A DNA stretch of 64,000 bases from Ophioderma brevispina (GCA_023653785.1 JAMKCH010002869.1:1-64000); one strand, 5' to 3'; shown: positions 45,800 to 59,500, counted from the first letter of the stretch. A program made the numbers and translations. The notes: generated from the sequence alone by a model not told the origin.

Positions 45800-46200
45800 T
45801 GGCCCCCCCCCCCGGTTTTCCCCAATAACACCCAGGGTTCCTCCTTCCAACTATACCAGGGCACATTCTACATTACACCATTACCTCCACACCTTATCTT
45901 TTTTTATTATATGGACACTTCCCACTAAACCCATCCAACTACCCATGGTCCTTTTTTTGGTAGACAATTATTCCAATCATTCGCTAATATGATATTGGGC
46001 AGAACCTTGAAGACGAATATAATGGCATACCCTCATTTGCATACCATGAAACCTCTACCAATTTCCTCTCAACCGCCCAGAGTTCCATTTCCCCACTACC
46101 ATAACCCCCGGGTTCTCTTTCCAACCACGCCAGGGTTCCACATTATCGTGTGTTTTCCAATCACCCCTTCCACCAACATCACCCATCCATTCGGTTCCAT
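45800..46200. repeat. Pyrimidine-rich degenerate repeats
   Basis: Words such as CCCAGGGTTCC, CCTTCCAACTA, CACCAGGG and CCCCGGGTTC recur about every 35-45 bases with heavy divergence. Similar words appear at 45165-45250. It looks like a decayed minisatellite. Confidence 0.5.
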
Positions 46201-46204
46201 TTAC

Positions 46205-47149
46205 CCACAAATTGAAAATTGAAAAAATTAACTTAAAAAAAAAACAATATTTTTTAATTATTTTTATAAAATTAGAGGCAATGTCGTTCTGATCATTTAA
46301 CATTTTTTGTGGCTGAGGGGTTTACTTATTGTTCATAATGGAAATTTTAGATTTCCCTACCAATGCTCCTGATCATCCTCTGCCTGCCTGCGATCGAGCT
46401 TACATATTCATCTTGAAAAATTTGATTTTTTTTTTAGGAAATCTTACTTAAAAGTTCACTGTATAAATCTGATGTTTAGATTATGAAGTTACGTTTAGAC
46501 ACATCTTATACCATGACGTAACTTTATATGAATCTTGAAATAATGAAAGAATGAAAATAGTGAACCATCCGCCTTTTTCGACAGTCACCGAAACTAACAT
46601 CCATTCCCGTGGCCTTACTCGAATTGTTTGTTTTTTATTTAATCTGCTTAATATTTATGTATTTTAATTAAGTGTAATTTATGGGAAAAAAAATTTTTCT
46701 TTAAATTCTTATTTGTTTCGTCTTTTCTTTTTGATTTTGTCTTGTAGCGTTTTCTTTTTTCAACGCATTGTTCATTGTTATTCTTTTGAATTTTTATTTG
46801 TATTTTATTATATTTTCAATTATTTTCTTTTGTTTCCATTTAATTTTTTTGTTTCATTAGTTAATTATTTAACAATTAAAAAAAGAATCTTTTTATTTTT
46901 TAAAGAGTTTTTATGTTTATTTAGTTATTATTTATTTTTACTTTTGTTTATTGTGTATTTTTCTTTAGTTGCATTTGTTATTATTTTAGTAAAAAATTAA
47001 AAAAAACTTTTGTATTTTTAATTGCTTATATTATTTTATGTATTTTTTTAATTATTTTAAGTTTATATTGTTTTTCTTTAAATCTCTGTTATATGTGATT
47101 TTCTTTTTAGTTGTAATGTTGCATTTCCTTTTTTTAACTCATTGTTCAA
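46205..47149. other. AT-rich and T-rich low-complexity DNA
   Basis: From about 46620 to 47140 the plus strand is dominated by T runs and TTTTATTT words. The Phe/Leu-rich frame at 46713-47000 follows from this composition and is not a gene. Confidence 0.6.
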
Positions 47150-47432
47150 TTGTTAATTTCCGGTGAATGTTGTAGTGTGGATGTGATAGAGGTTGAAAGG
47201 GGATCTGGGGGTTCCGGGCGAATTGTGGTTCCGTTTGTAATTGGTGTCAGCATTGTTAGTGTTCAGTGGGCCTACTTAGAGTCCCAACCTTTTAGGCAAT
47301 TTAAGCTTGTAGGTGGTTACGAAACAGACAAAAAGGGGAAAGGCGGCCACACCAACGGCACATCTTTCCGGGTAACAAACAGCTCAAACCAGAAAAAAAC
47401 TAAATAACAACAATGAAAAATCAAACGTTTTC
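47150..47432. other. Unrecognised open segment
   Basis: The plus strand is open for 85 codons (47150-47407). The translation is balanced in composition (SGGSGRIVVPFVIGVSIVSV), with no domain I know. It ends just before a tRNA-like sequence, so it may be part of a retroposon. Coding status is doubtful. Confidence 0.2.
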
Positions 47433-47515
47433 TTGATTGACCGATTTCGAACCCCGGACCACCGGGGGGAAATTATACAAGTGTGTAGCTACCTCAAACC
47501 GCTGCGCTACATAGG
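47433..47515 (-). other. tRNA-like sequence on the minus strand
   Basis: On the minus strand TAGCGCAGCGG resembles an A box and GGGGTTCGAAATCGG a B box in a T arm, about 45 bases apart. The stems for a full cloverleaf do not close cleanly. It is probably a tRNA pseudogene or SINE head. Confidence 0.4.
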
Positions 47516-47519
47516 AACT

Positions 47520-48060
47520 TGCTATATAATATTATCTGCCTCATTGGTCACCAGTGATGAAGACACTCGAGGTCCACAATTGACATGCCCAATATGGCGT
47601 GGTACGTGGAGGACACCATTATAATACCTGTTTTTTTAAAAAAAGCGGTAAAATATTCCTAAATTTCCAAGGAAAAATTGAGAACTTCTGCTTGATTAAA
47701 TCTCTGCCGATAAATTAATTTTTAGTCATCGGTATCTGACAACTCACGCCTCATATATTTTCCACCATATTTGGACCATACCGCGATGTAACTATAATCG
47801 TGATGTACGTAGAAATCCCAATTTGGCTACAGTTTTCCTACGCGGCGGTCGGAAAGTGTGTAGTCTGGTCAACAGACTGCGAAAGATATTATATTAGTCG
47901 CGCGAGCGATTAACGTTATCTCGGGAAAACTAAGGGGTTCTTGGAGATTTTGGCATCAGCGGGTCCGTTCTATGTTTTGTTTTGATATCCTCGTAATTGG
48001 GGGGTCTGAACTATAGACCTCCGAGAAATTGAACGTTTTTGTCGGGTACTTACTTCGGTG
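47520..48060. other. Intergenic DNA, no gene recognised
   Basis: No open frame with a recognisable motif and no repeat pattern stands out. It precedes the 5.98-kb tandem duplication. Confidence 0.4.
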
Positions 48061-49731
48061 CTCGCAAACACGGAAAAGTCGGGCAAGCACCGCTACGGGC
48101 CGCCTCCCTTTGGGCCTTACACTTACCGACGCCGTAACGCTTTCCAAAGCCAAGCTAAGAGGTGCGCCCGTCGGCCCTAAAAATCAGAAAGCAGAGTACC
48201 AAGTATGCATTTGTCGTGATAGTGATTTATGCCGTTTACTGGCATACTCCTACTGAGCACAAATATGCCTACATTCCCGTTAATTTTCTAATGCAACGAC
48301 GGCCTGAATGGGCCATAGAGGTCGCACTGAAAACTACTTAACTTTATTGCGAGTACACACCCCAATAACCTTGACCGCGCCCTGCCCCCACCAATCACTG
48401 TTTGGTGGTTCTTAAGCGATGATACAATGACATGTTTCAACATTAATCAGAGGGAGACTGGAGATGGGAAGCATTTATAGTAGACATATAGAGGTTCCAC
48501 ATTTAGCTGAATGGTAGGTCGTCGGCCCCGCCCGTAGCCAGGATTTAATGTTGGGGGCGGACGGGGGTGGCGGATTTGCCAAGTGGACCTTTTGTGTATC
48601 AACAAACCCGATTGTTTTTCGGAATGAACATGACATCATCGCGCGTTCAAAAACGTAATAACACCAACATTCGTATTAACCGCTGCTTATTCCATTCATA
48701 TCCATGCCTCACAATCCCTCAAAAAGCGGCCCTTTTTCATTTGGGGGTGGGTGCATCGCCCCCCGCACCCCTGGCTACGGCCCCCTGTCGTCGGCTACAA
48801 CAATTTCATCTTCATTTTTATAATACCAGATTTATTTCAATCTATTGTGTCAGCAAACCAAAAGTGTGTTTTGATTGTAATTTATTGTTACTTTCTGAGA
48901 TCGATTTTCCCCTTACTCCACACCATTGAACTCCTGGCACTGCCTTGTGCACCAACTTTTCCAGTTCAAGGTCTTGAGGTTACTTTCATGATAGGCCTCT
49001 TTGACCATTCAACCCTCATGGGTGTTTTTCTGTTCTGGTTAGCAAAGACAAATTACATCCATCCTCACTTGTACCAGCAGCTATCATCATAACCATAAGT
49101 GAAAACTTCTAATTTCTACTTCAGCTGCAAGATGGGAATTATCAAAATTGCCTTTCAAGTTTACAATTTGTTAATCTTGTTACAGATCTTTATAATACTA
49201 CTCTCAATGAAAAAACAACAGTTCTCATATAGGGACCTTGGTACCATTGTTTTAACAACCGCTCTCGATTTCGCTCCACCCTTACAGACTAATTAAAACC
49301 GAGTCTGACAAAGACTAAAAAATCGAACAACCAGACTCAACCTACAAACACCGCCCTGCACCACTCCTATGCAATCCACTCACACAAAATAAGTTGTTAA
49401 TATGCTAATGATCGCGCCAAAAAAATCTTCCCAATCGTAGCTAGTCATCATGATCGGGCTATGTAAGCCAGCCCCAGTATGCAATGCAACACGAACCATA
49501 ACTCAATTAGTGGTGACAACTCCTCATAATGTCTTTTCTGCTTTTCTGCATTTTTTTATTCTGCAAATTACAGAGACCGGCTAGCCACTACCATGTTGCT
49601 GTTCACCAGCGCTGGGCTACCGCGGGTCGCTTGGTGCATTTCCGCTACTCTAGCCCCTGTCCCTACGCTACTGTTGTAGGAGGTATAGGTACAGACGACA
49701 AACGCTGACTTAGCCTGGCTAGTCTCCCATC

Positions 49732-49872
49732 ATGAACGTGAATCTGTCCATACCACAGACCACCGGTGAGTACCTGAAAGCTCAGCTTAACCACTTTTCA
49801 AACACAATTTTTCACATCTCGGCAACATCCATTGTAGATGATGAGGCCGCCTCACTCCAGACTTGTGCAGGT
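49732..49872 (+). CDS. Possible short coding exon, unknown product
   Basis: The frame starts MNVNLSIPQTTGEYLKAQLN and runs to TCAGG followed by TGATGT, giving a weak CAG/GTGATG donor at 49869-49871. The copy in unit 2 (from 55708) preserves the first ten codons, then is frameshifted. Composition is protein-like, but I recognise no domain and no promoter. It may be chance. Confidence 0.2.
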
Positions 49873-49921
49873 GATGTAAATCAGGTCAGGGATCACGGCC
49901 GTGTGTGTTTGTTGTGGTGGT

Positions 49922-49933
49922 GGGTGGGGGGGT

Positions 49934-49965
<32 letters not shown>

Positions 49966-49970
49966 GGGGG
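49922..49970. repeat. Poly(G) microsatellite
   Basis: It contains an uninterrupted run of 31 G residues (49934-49964) between G-rich and TG-rich arms. The counterpart in unit 2 has 21 G (55909-55929). Length is probably unreliable in the assembly. Confidence 0.85.
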
Positions 49971-50959
49971 TGCGTGCTTGTGTGTTGAGTGTATGTTTTG
50001 TGTGTAGTGGTGTGTGTTTGTGTGGTGTGGGTGTAATCTAAATCTTACAATTACCTTCTTATAAAGGTCCATGGCCCGATCGCCTAATAGCCTCGTCCCA
50101 GGACCCCCAGATTTTAACCGAAGTTGTCCACATTTTGGTATCATAAGAAAGCTATTATTTCCCACATTTACCATGTGCATCTTAGGAACAAATGTTTATT
50201 TGGATGTTCTGAGCGAAAATGTGCCCCATTTTGGTCGACCAATGAATTTTACACAGTACTCTCTGGGGATTACAATCATGTTTTTAGTTTTCGCATCAAA
50301 ACGGTTGAAATATCTCCGGCGCGAACTTTTACCGATAGGTTTTTTTTGGGGGAAGGTCATTCTATCAAGATGAAAGCTTTTATATTATACTTAAATCGTA
50401 ACCATCCCTCTTTAAAGAAGAGGAGGGCGTTTAAAATAAAAACGAATCACTAACAAGCCTAATAAAGGAATGATATTAGAATTTTAAAAGTTAGTTAAAC
50501 CATCCCTTTCCTTTGTTTTAACCTGTGTTATAAAATTTTCACTCGTATATATGTTCTTCTTGGGACGTCCACCAGTGGCCCATGCGTGTCTCTTTAGTGA
50601 AAACCTTGTTACACTCTACTTCTTACGCCTGTGTATTTTAGGGGCAACAATTTGTTGGCGAAATAAGGGATGTAGAAATCATATTTTCTTGTGTTGTTTT
50701 CTCTTTTATGCCTAGTCTTGATGAAAGTTTTGGTTTCTTACAAGGAAGCCGTGATAAGCTGCTTTCGAGTCCATCTTTGTTCGCTTATTTTAAGAAAACT
50801 AGAGTATCTCCAATATAAAACGCATTCTACATCACGCAGGACTGAAAGGCAGGTCCCCAGCCTTTTTGTACGGACCCCCTCATGAAGTGTGGTATTTTTT
50901 AAAAGAATTTCTTTTTTTAATTTTATAATTAACTTGTTTGAGTAATACATGGTCGAAAA

Positions 50960-53480
50960 TGTGTAACAGACGTATCTAATAACTATCTTCTAGACGCCGT
51001 AGCCGAGGTGCTGTTCACCATTTAGCGTCCACTAATGTCCTGGTTGTCATTAGTTGGGGATGTCCATTGGATCCTGCTTGATGTCTCGAGCAATCACATC
51101 AATTGTTAAAGAAAAAAGGGGCGACGACCCTGTTTTTGGCATGGTAACTTCCAACATGTTACGTCTGAGACTAACGTGGTCAATCGCACGATGACAGTGA
51201 CCGCAAATCGTGCACGCCTTGGGGCAACAGAGATGAAATTGGAGGGATTTCTCCATATATCTGTGCTTTTGGTCTTGTGCTCAACGCCCTAGTATGTTTT
51301 TGTACTCGCATTAGAAGCTTGGGGTAGGTGCCATCCAGTCCTATTCCTGTACTCGTCTTTCTTCATGGTCCATCTCAGATCCATATAACGGGATACTCTC
51401 TCTCTCTACACACGCTCTAAAGAATTTCAGCGTGGTTAATTGGAGATACCTATTTGGCCCCCATAAGGGGTGAGTTTATTGCAGGCAGTCCAGTTCTTGG
51501 CCGTAGCGTGACGGAAGTCTTTTTGCTGTTGGCAACATAGTACCCTAGTTACTTGAAGTCCTTGACCCTCTTTGAGTTGGCTAACCATCTGCTGTGCAGA
51601 CGGTTGATTATCGTCCTTCCTCATTGACCTTCATATATTTCATTCTCTGGCTTTAGATTTCGGCCGACTTTGTCTGCATCATTCCAGTGATGTTAGTAGA
51701 TCTGTGCAACCCATATCAGATCAGCTGTTAGAGCAGATCACTGCTAGTCAAGGTCTGTGAGGCGACTCCATGTGACGTCTGGAACGCTGGTTGATGGTGA
51801 GTCCTTTGCCGTTCATGAGTCAAACTCGGTCTTAGATGGTTCAACCACGACTACAAAGAGACTAGGACAAGAGTACCTCCGTTGGAGGATTCCATGTAGT
51901 TGTTATGTACTCCTTTGTGGGCCCATCCATGGGTCGCACAAAGCTACTAAATGGTTTTCATACATGATGGCAATTGCCTTGACCTTCCTCATCGGGGACA
52001 TCTAGTTGGTGAGAATAGCAGCATTCATCCCTTTAACACTGTCAAGCCTTGAAAAATCTACGAACACAATTGAATCTTTTTTCTCTTGGAAATTCTACAC
52101 TCTTCTATGATCCTTCTGGGCAAGTACTAGAGTAGTGTTGATCTGCCTTGCGAAACCGGTCCTGGTTCCGTCTGAGAAATGGATCTATGTGGAGTGATTG
52201 CGTGTTGAGCAGCATGGAGTTGTAGATCTTAGAGGCCAGTGGTGACATTGTAATTCGCTCTGTAGTTTTGAGGGGTTGTTGGAGTCCCTTTCTTTGGTAG
52301 CGGAAGATGAATGATGTTTAAAGGCAGCTGGTTTGTTCCCATGTAGGTGTTATTACAAATTTCTAACAGTTTATCATTGAATAGTGGATTCTTCGCAGAC
52401 TACGGCAGGAATGTTGTCGGACAGGTGTCTTGGTGTTCTTCAGTTTCTTAAGGCATATCTGAAGCTCCTCCATAGTGAAGGTCCAGTCTGGATGGAAGGG
52501 TGTCTTCTTATCTTGTGATTGTAGAAAGGTCATCAAGGTTAGTGTTATTCCGAACCGGCTTGCCAAGTAGATAACTAAAGTGCTGAAACGAACCATGTGT
52601 CAGTCCGCTCTCAGTTGTTTCACATTTTGGATATTCTTAGAGGTGGTAGCCTCTTTCGGTCAGCTCCCTCAAGGCCCCCCAGGCAGCATCATGCTTGTTT
52701 TCAAGATGTATGGCGTCAAGTGCTTAGCTTTTCGTAACATGCTCCTCAAGCTCCACATGGTAAGCGTCATCAAGTGCACAAGCCTTAGCAGCATCAAGGT
52801 TTCTGCTTTGAGCGTCTGGTGAATTTAGTACGGTGCTCCTCTTGCTGCAGATTCATTTTTTCCCTTGGCTTGCTGAGTTGTCGTTTGAGCAAAGGCAGTG
52901 TCTTCTTCTCCTTCTAGGTAGCAACTCCAATCCTTTCTCTTTGTTGGCTGAGTGAGGACCTATATACTGCGCTGGCTTTCTTGTCTTCACGCTCATCAAC
53001 AAAGTGTTGAACTGTTATGTACCCTACAGTATACTGCCTCACAAAGCTTGGGTATCCCCCACTAACCTTCCTCCAGTCTATGGTTTTCTGGGATCTCCGG
53101 GAGGTGGTTTACTCTGACTATAACTTATCTGGCCCTGCAGATACAATTCCTGTGATCAGACTTCACAGCTGCAAAGAGTTTGTGCTCTTGATTCTTATGC
53201 TGTTTTAATCCACTTCTTTCTTACCAGAATATAGCCCAGTTGGACAAGTTCTCCATTTGGCGTCGGGTGTCACAGTCTAACCTGAATATTTGGAATTTGG
53301 TATTAGTTTTGCAACAAGGTAAATTGTTCCATTAGTCCTTCATTACATTCCCATTTCTGTTAGACCTCGTTGTTGCAAGTGAACAGTTGCGTCCGGCAGC
53401 CCAGGCTTAGCCGTTTATCTCCAGGGATGTAACAGAAGATATGGGCTGGAACTGGACGTGGCAGTGGAAAGTTCATGGTA
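50960..53480 (-). mobile_element. RTE-like LINE in tandem unit 1, minus strand
   Basis: Read on the minus strand, the order is endonuclease C-terminus, linker, reverse transcriptase and C-terminal region, all broken by indels. TFTMEELQICLKKLKNTKTP (about 52485-52425) precedes the PKKG-type block. The terminal block includes CGHCHRAIDHVSL (about 51205-51165) and ends near DVIARDIKQDPMDIPN. These match RTE-type LINE polyproteins with the GHCxRA tail. The YADD box is damaged here but kept in unit 2. It may be a true duplicate or an unmerged haplotype of the copy at 56940-59500. Confidence 0.75.
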
Positions 53481-54009
53481 ATATAAACAATAAGGCCCAA
53501 ACAGACGAGTGAATTATCAACACTGCGAAGCGGAGGCAAGCTAGGAAAACCCTACACACAACCTATAAAAAAAGCTTTGTGTGGCATTTTACGCAATCTT
53601 ATCTCAAACATCTTCCAAAATATCGAAGAATTCAAAATTTAAATTGGCATAGACTCGCGTATGAGTGAAGATCATCAATATGCCGAAAACTATTTTTGTT
53701 TTTCAGCTTCAACCTTAGTATCCTTATTTGCAACCAAACACAAAAGTTAATGATTACAGAAAAGTTTATTTTTACATGTCCATTCAGGTTTAACACAAGG
53801 CCTACTTTGTCTCCACACCACCAATTTAATTTTAGCTAAACCCTGTAAACTGTGTGACTCAGTATTTTCGTTATTTTTCGTCTGTCATTGCTTAACTATA
53901 GCAACCGCGTGATAAATAGGAGCCTGGGGATCATACATTGGATCACGAAATTCACCTTTAAATCAAAATTGTTATTAAAACGAACGCCAAAAGCTGAAAG
54001 TAAGGCACA

Positions 54010-56930
54010 CCGCTAGGGGCCGCATCCCTTTGCCTTACACTTACCGGACCGCTGTACGCTTTCCACACCAAGCTAATAGGGGCGCCCTGTCGGCGCCCCT
54101 AAAAATGCAGAAAAGCATAGGCCCAAGTATGCGATTGTCGTGATAGTGAGTTATGCTTTTACTGCAGTCCTACTACTGTAGTCACAAATATGAACTACAT
54201 TCCCGTTAATTTTCTAATGCAATGAAGGCTTAAATGGGCCATAGAGTCGCACTGAAAAATACTAACTTTTATTGTTAATCTTGAAACAACCCTAACACTT
54301 GACACCCCTGCCCCACCAATCATTGTTGGTGGTCTTAGAGGCGGCATGATAAATGACAATGTTTCAACATTGTCAAGGGGAGACTGGAGAGGGGGATCAG
54401 TTTATAGTAAGACATAAAGTGTTCCAACAATTTATGCTGAGATTGTAGGTCGTCGCCCAGGCCCGTTTAAGCCAGGATTTAATGTTTGGGTGCCGGACGG
54501 GGGTACGGATTTGCCAGAAGTGACCTTTGTGTATCAACAAACCAATTGTTTTTTCGGAATGAACCTGCATCATCGCAGCGTTCAAAAAACATTATTAACA
54601 CCAACACTGCGTAATTAACCGCTGCTTATTCATTCACATACCATGCCACCCAATCCCTCAAACAGCGAACCTGTTTCATTTGGGGGGGGGTGCATCGCAC
54701 CCCACGCACCCCTGCTTACGGCCCTGTCGTCGCCCTACAATTTTCATCTGCATTTTTATACCATGATTATATTGCAAGCTATTGTGTGCATCAAAACAAA
54801 ATATGTGTTTTGATTGTAATTTATTGTTACTTTTCTGAGATTATAGATTTTCCCTTACTCCACAACATTGAACTTCTGGCAACTGCCTTGTGCACCAACT
54901 TTTCCAGTTTCAATGTCTTGAGGTTACTTCATGATCTAGGCCTACGTGACCAAGTTCAACCTCATGGGTGTTTTTCTGTTCTGGTTATAAAAGACAGATT
55001 ACCTCCATCCTCACTTTGTTACCAGTCAGCTCATTCATCATAACCATAAAAGTGAAACACTTCTAATTTCTACTCAAGCTAGTCAGATGGAGTTATCAAA
55101 ATGGCTTTCAAGTTTACAAGTTGGTTAATCTGTGTTACAGATCTTTATACACTCAATGAAAAATAAACTAACAGGTCTCTTTTAGTGACCTTAATGTTAT
55201 AGCTCCATGGTTTTACGAACCTCTCTCGAGTTCGCTCCACCCTTACAGACTAAGTAAACCGAGTCCTTTGAACAAAGAACTAAAATCGACAACAACACAG
55301 ACTCAACTACACACCCCCTGCACCACTCCTATTGCAATCCAATCACACAAAATAAGTTGTGTATATAGGCTAATATCGACTGCCCACGCAAATCTTTCCT
55401 CATATTCGTAGCTTAATCATGATCGGGCTATGTAAGCCAGCCCAGCATGCAGTGCAGACACTGAACCATACTCATGTATTGGTGACAACTCGCATATATT
55501 TTCTCTGCATTTTCTGCATTTTTATTTCCCCTGCAAATTACAGAGACCGGCTACAGCCACTAGCCATAGTTGCTGGGGCACCAGCGCTGGGCTGACCGCG
55601 GGGTCGCTGGTCATTTTCCGCTACTAGGCCCGCTGTTATCTACGCTACGTTTGTAGAGGTAATGGTTACAAGACGACAAACGCTGACTTAGCCTGGCTAC
55701 TCCCATCATGAACGTGAATCTGTCCATACCACAGACTCACAGTGATTAACTGAAATCTCAGCTAGGACCAACTTTTCAAACACAACTTTCAACAAATTAA
55801 AAAAACAATAAGACCACATCAAATTGTAGATGATGAGGCACGCGCACGCCAGACTTGTGCAGGTGCTGTAATCAGATCCACGGCCGTGTTTTGGTTGTGT
55901 GTGTGGGTGGGGGGGGGGGGGGGGGGGGGTGCGTGCGTGTGTGTGAGTGTATGTGTGTGTGGTGTAGGGTGTGTGTGTGTGTTTGTGGGTGTAGCTAAAT
56001 CTTACATTACCTGTCTGAAAAGGTCCATTGCCCGTCGGCTAAGTAGCCCGTCCCCAGGGACCCCAGATTTTACCGGAGTGGGCAACCATTTTGGTACAGA
56101 AGAAAGCTACATTTCCCACATTTACCATGTGAATCTTAGGACTAACAAATGTTTGATTTGGATGTTTCTGAACGAAAAATGTGCCCATTTTGGTCGACCA
56201 ATATAATTTTACACAGTACTCTATGGGGATTACAAATCACGTTTTAGCTTCGCATCAAAACGGTTGAAATATCGGCGCGAAACTTTACGATAGGGTTTTG
56301 CATTTGGGGTGAAGTCATTCTATCAAGATGAATCTTTATAATTATACTTAAATCGGACCATCCCTCTTTAAAGAGGATGTGCGTTTAAAATAAAAAAAAA
56401 CACTAGCAAAAGAACTAGTACAAGGAAGGATTAGTTATCTTTTTAAAGTTTAGTTAAACTCCCTTTCCTTTTCCTTGTTTTTACCTTTGTGATAAAAGTT
56501 TCACTCTGTGAGATATGTTCTTGGGACGTCCACCCGTGGCCCATGTTAGTCCTCGTTTAGTGAAAACCTTGTTACACTCTAACATCGTATCCTGTGTATT
56601 TTAGTGCAACAATTTGTTGGCTAATAGGGTCTTTAGAAATCAATTTTTTCTTTTGTTGTTTTTCTATTTTTATGCCTCGTTTGATGAAAGTTTGGTGTCT
56701 TAAGGAGGCCGTGATAGCTGCTTTCGAGTCCATCTTTGTTCGCTTATTTTAAGAAAACTAAGAGTATCATCCAATAAATTAAAACTCATTTCTACATCAA
56801 GCAGACTGAAATGCAATTCCCATGCTTTGTACGGACCCCCTCATGAGAGTGTGGTATTTTTTTTAAAAGAATAGGCTATATTTTAGAAATTAAACTTTTT
56901 GAGAATAATGGGTCGAAATGTGTAACAGAC
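54010..56930. other. Non-LINE part of tandem unit 2, no gene recognised
   Basis: It corresponds to 48085-50950. The open frame at 54690-55043 lacks motifs and the matching frame in unit 1 (48567-49092) differs in reading. The G-run microsatellite lies at 55905-55930. Confidence 0.4.
55905..55986. repeat. Poly(G) and TG microsatellite
   Basis: A run of 21 G (55909-55929) is followed by TGTG-rich sequence to about 55986. It is the counterpart of 49922-50035. Confidence 0.8.
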
Positions 56931-56939
56931 GTATCTAAT

Positions 56940-59500
56940 AACTATCTATCTAACGGCCGCACAGCCGAGCTGCTGTTCACCATGTAGCCCATCTATGTCC
57001 CTGTTTGTCCATTAGGTTGGGGGGATGTCCGATGATCCCCTCTGGATGTCTCGAGCAACATCAATGTAGTTAAAGGGTCGACGACCCCTGTTTTTTGGCA
57101 TGGTAACTTCCAACATGTGACGTCTGAGAGTACTACTTGGTCCATCGCACGATGACCGTGCCGGCAAAATCGTGCCACTGCGTTGGGCAACAGCTAAGAT
57201 GAAATTGGAGGGATATCTCCATATATCAATGTGCTTTGGGTCGTTGTGCTCACGCAGGATATGTTTTGTACTCGTCATTAGAAGCTTGGTGTAGGGTGCC
57301 AGCCATCTATCCTGTAGCTCTTTCTTCATGGTCCAGGTCTCAGATCCATAAACAGGATACTCTCTACACAGGCCCTAAAATTTCAGCTTGGTTGAATTGG
57401 AGATACCAGAGTGCCATTAGTGGTGTAGTTTAATGCAGACATTCCAAGCTTGGTCCTTTGGCGTGACGGAAGTCTTTCTTTGCTGTCGGCAAACATATAC
57501 CTAGAGCTTGAAGTCCGGACCTCTTTGGATTGGCTCCCATCTGCTGTCAGCAAGGTTGATGATCGTCTTCCTCATTGACAGATCCTATTTCCGTCCTTCT
57601 TGGTGGCATTTAGATGTAGGCCTACTTTGTCTGCAGCATTCTCATGTGATGTTAGTAGATCTTTTGCACCACATATCATATCACTGTTCAGCTAGAATCA
57701 TCTGCGTAGTGAAGGTCTGGAGATGCTGACCATTTGACGGTCTGGAAACGCTTCGGGTTTTGATTGGTGAGTCCTTGTCCGTCATGATGTCAAGACTCTT
57801 CCTGGGATGTATCAACCACGACTACAAAAGAGATAGGGGCAAGAGTATCTCCTTGTGGGATTCCAGAAGTTGTTAGGTACTCCTTTGTGGGTCCATATAT
57901 GGTCTGCACAAAGCTATATGGGTTATCATACATGATGGCAATTGCCTTGACAGTTCGCACTGTACAACATCGTAGTTGGTGAGAATATGCAGCATTAACT
58001 CCCATGTTTACACTGTCAAAAGCTTGGAAAAGTCTACAAACAACAATTGGAAGCTTTTCTCTTGGAAATTCTCAACTATTCTAGATCCTTCTGAGGGCAA
58101 GTATCCTTAGGTATGTTGATCTCCTTTGCGAAAACCGTTCTGGTTCCGTCCTGAGAATGGGATCTAATTTAGGAGTGATTCTGTTAGGCACTGGAGTTGT
58201 AGATCTTAGAGGCCATGGTGACAAGTGTATTCCCTTCCTCTGTAGTTTTTTGGGGTTGTGGAGGTCGCCTTTCTTTGGTAGAGTAATGATGAATGATGTT
58301 GAAAAGGCAGCTGGTTTGTTTCCATGTATGTGTTTATTACAAATTCTACACAGTTGATCAGGGAATAGTGATTCTTCCAGATTACTGCCGGAATGTTGTC
58401 GGGACCAGGTGGCTTGATGTTGTTCAGTTTCTCCAGACAGATCTGAAGCTCCTCCATAGTGCAAGGTCCAGTCTGGATGGTAAGGGTGTTCTGCTATCTT
58501 GTGAAATTGTAGAAGGTTCATCAAGTAGTAGTTATTCTTAACTGGCTTGCCAATTAGAGAACTAAAGTGCTGAAACCATGGTTCAGCGCTCCTTCATTGT
58601 TTCCACATGTGATTCTTATAGGTGGGTAGCCCTCTTGACAGTCAGCTCCCTCAGCCTCCCAGGCAGGCAGCCTGCTTGTTTTCACAAGATGTATGGGGCG
58701 TCAGTGCTTCAGCCTGGACTTAACATGCTCCTCAAGCACCACATGAAGCAGTCACAAGTGCAACGCCCTTAGCAGCATCAAGGTTCTGCTTGGAGCTTCC
58801 TGGTGAATTAGTACGGTTCTTCTTGGTCTGCAGACTTCATTTGTTCTACTGGCTTTGCGGACTTTGTCGTTTGAGGCAAAGCATTAGTCGTCTTCTTTCC
58901 CCTAGGTATCATCTCCAATGCCATTTCTTTGTTGGCTGAAGTTAGGACATTATATACTGCGCTTGAGTTCTTGTCTTCAAGCTGGTCAACTAGAGTGTTG
59001 AACCTGTTCTGTACCGCTACAGTATACTGCTCACAACGCTTTGTATCCCCCACCTACCTTCCTCCAGTCTCTTGTTTTCATGGGATCTCGGGATTTGTTT
59101 ACTCTGACGAAAACTTATCTGGCTCCTGCAATAGACAATTCTAGTATGATCAGACTTAACAGCCTTCAAAGTGTTGTAGGCTCTTGAGTTCTTAATGCTG
59201 TTAATCCACATCTTTCTTCTTTCGTGACAGAATATAGTCAGTTGGACAAGTTCTCCATTTGGGCGTCGGTGTGTCCACAGTCTACCTGAATGTTTGGAAT
59301 TTGTATTAGTTGACAACAAGGTTAAATTGTTCCATGAGTCCTTCATGTACATTCCTTTTCTGTTAGACTCGTTGTTGCAAGTGAACATGCGTCGTCAGCC
59401 CAAGCTTAGCGGTTGTCATCTCCAGGGATGTACAGAAGATTATGGGCTGGAACTGACTGGTGGCAGTGGAAAGTTTTCATGGTAAATATAAACAATACGG
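56940..59500 (-). mobile_element. RTE-like LINE in tandem unit 2, minus strand
   Basis: This is the better-preserved copy. On the minus strand the endonuclease end reads RRPNGELVQL and NSIKNSRAYNTLKAVKSDH then RIVYCRSQISFR (about 59270-59085). The linker (59053-58808) follows. MEELQICLEKLN and PPGPDNIPAV (about 58457-58385) open the reverse transcriptase. GIPQGDTLAP (about 57865-57835) and the catalytic YADD (codons at 57697-57708) follow. The C-terminal GHxHRAxDQVVLSDV block (about 57165-57110) ends the protein. Order, spacing and the GHCxRA tail fit an RTE-type LINE of about 3 kb. Frameshifts break it. Both ends lie within the duplicated unit. Confidence 0.8.

Larger units (their letters stand above)
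48260..50900. other. Non-LINE part of tandem unit 1, one possible exon
   Basis: Apart from the microsatellite, the only plausible coding pieces are at 49732-49872 (plus strand) and about 50060-50125 (minus strand, ending ...DRAMDLYKK before GTAATTGTAAG). The latter has a good donor-like sequence and its splice motif is also kept in unit 2 (about 56000-56060). Neither matches a family I know. Confidence 0.35.
48060..54003. repeat. Tandem duplication of 5.98 kb, unit 1
   Basis: The word CATGAACGTGAATCTGTCCA at 49731 recurs at 55707, giving a 5976-bp period. The unit starts near GGGCAAGCACCGCTACGGGCC and ends near ACGAACGCCAAAAGCTGAAA. It contains about 2.9 kb without recognised genes, a G-run microsatellite and a minus-strand LINE. 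Units differ mostly by short indels. Confidence 0.85.

Noticed and set aside
46713..47000. Phe/Leu-rich 95-codon frame resembling a membrane protein
   Set aside because: It lies in T-rich low-complexity DNA, and such residues follow from the base composition.
49893..50180. Frames rich in glycine or proline over the G-run
   Set aside because: They come from the poly(G) microsatellite. Only the short DRAMDLYKK piece next to a donor-like site was kept as a weak note.
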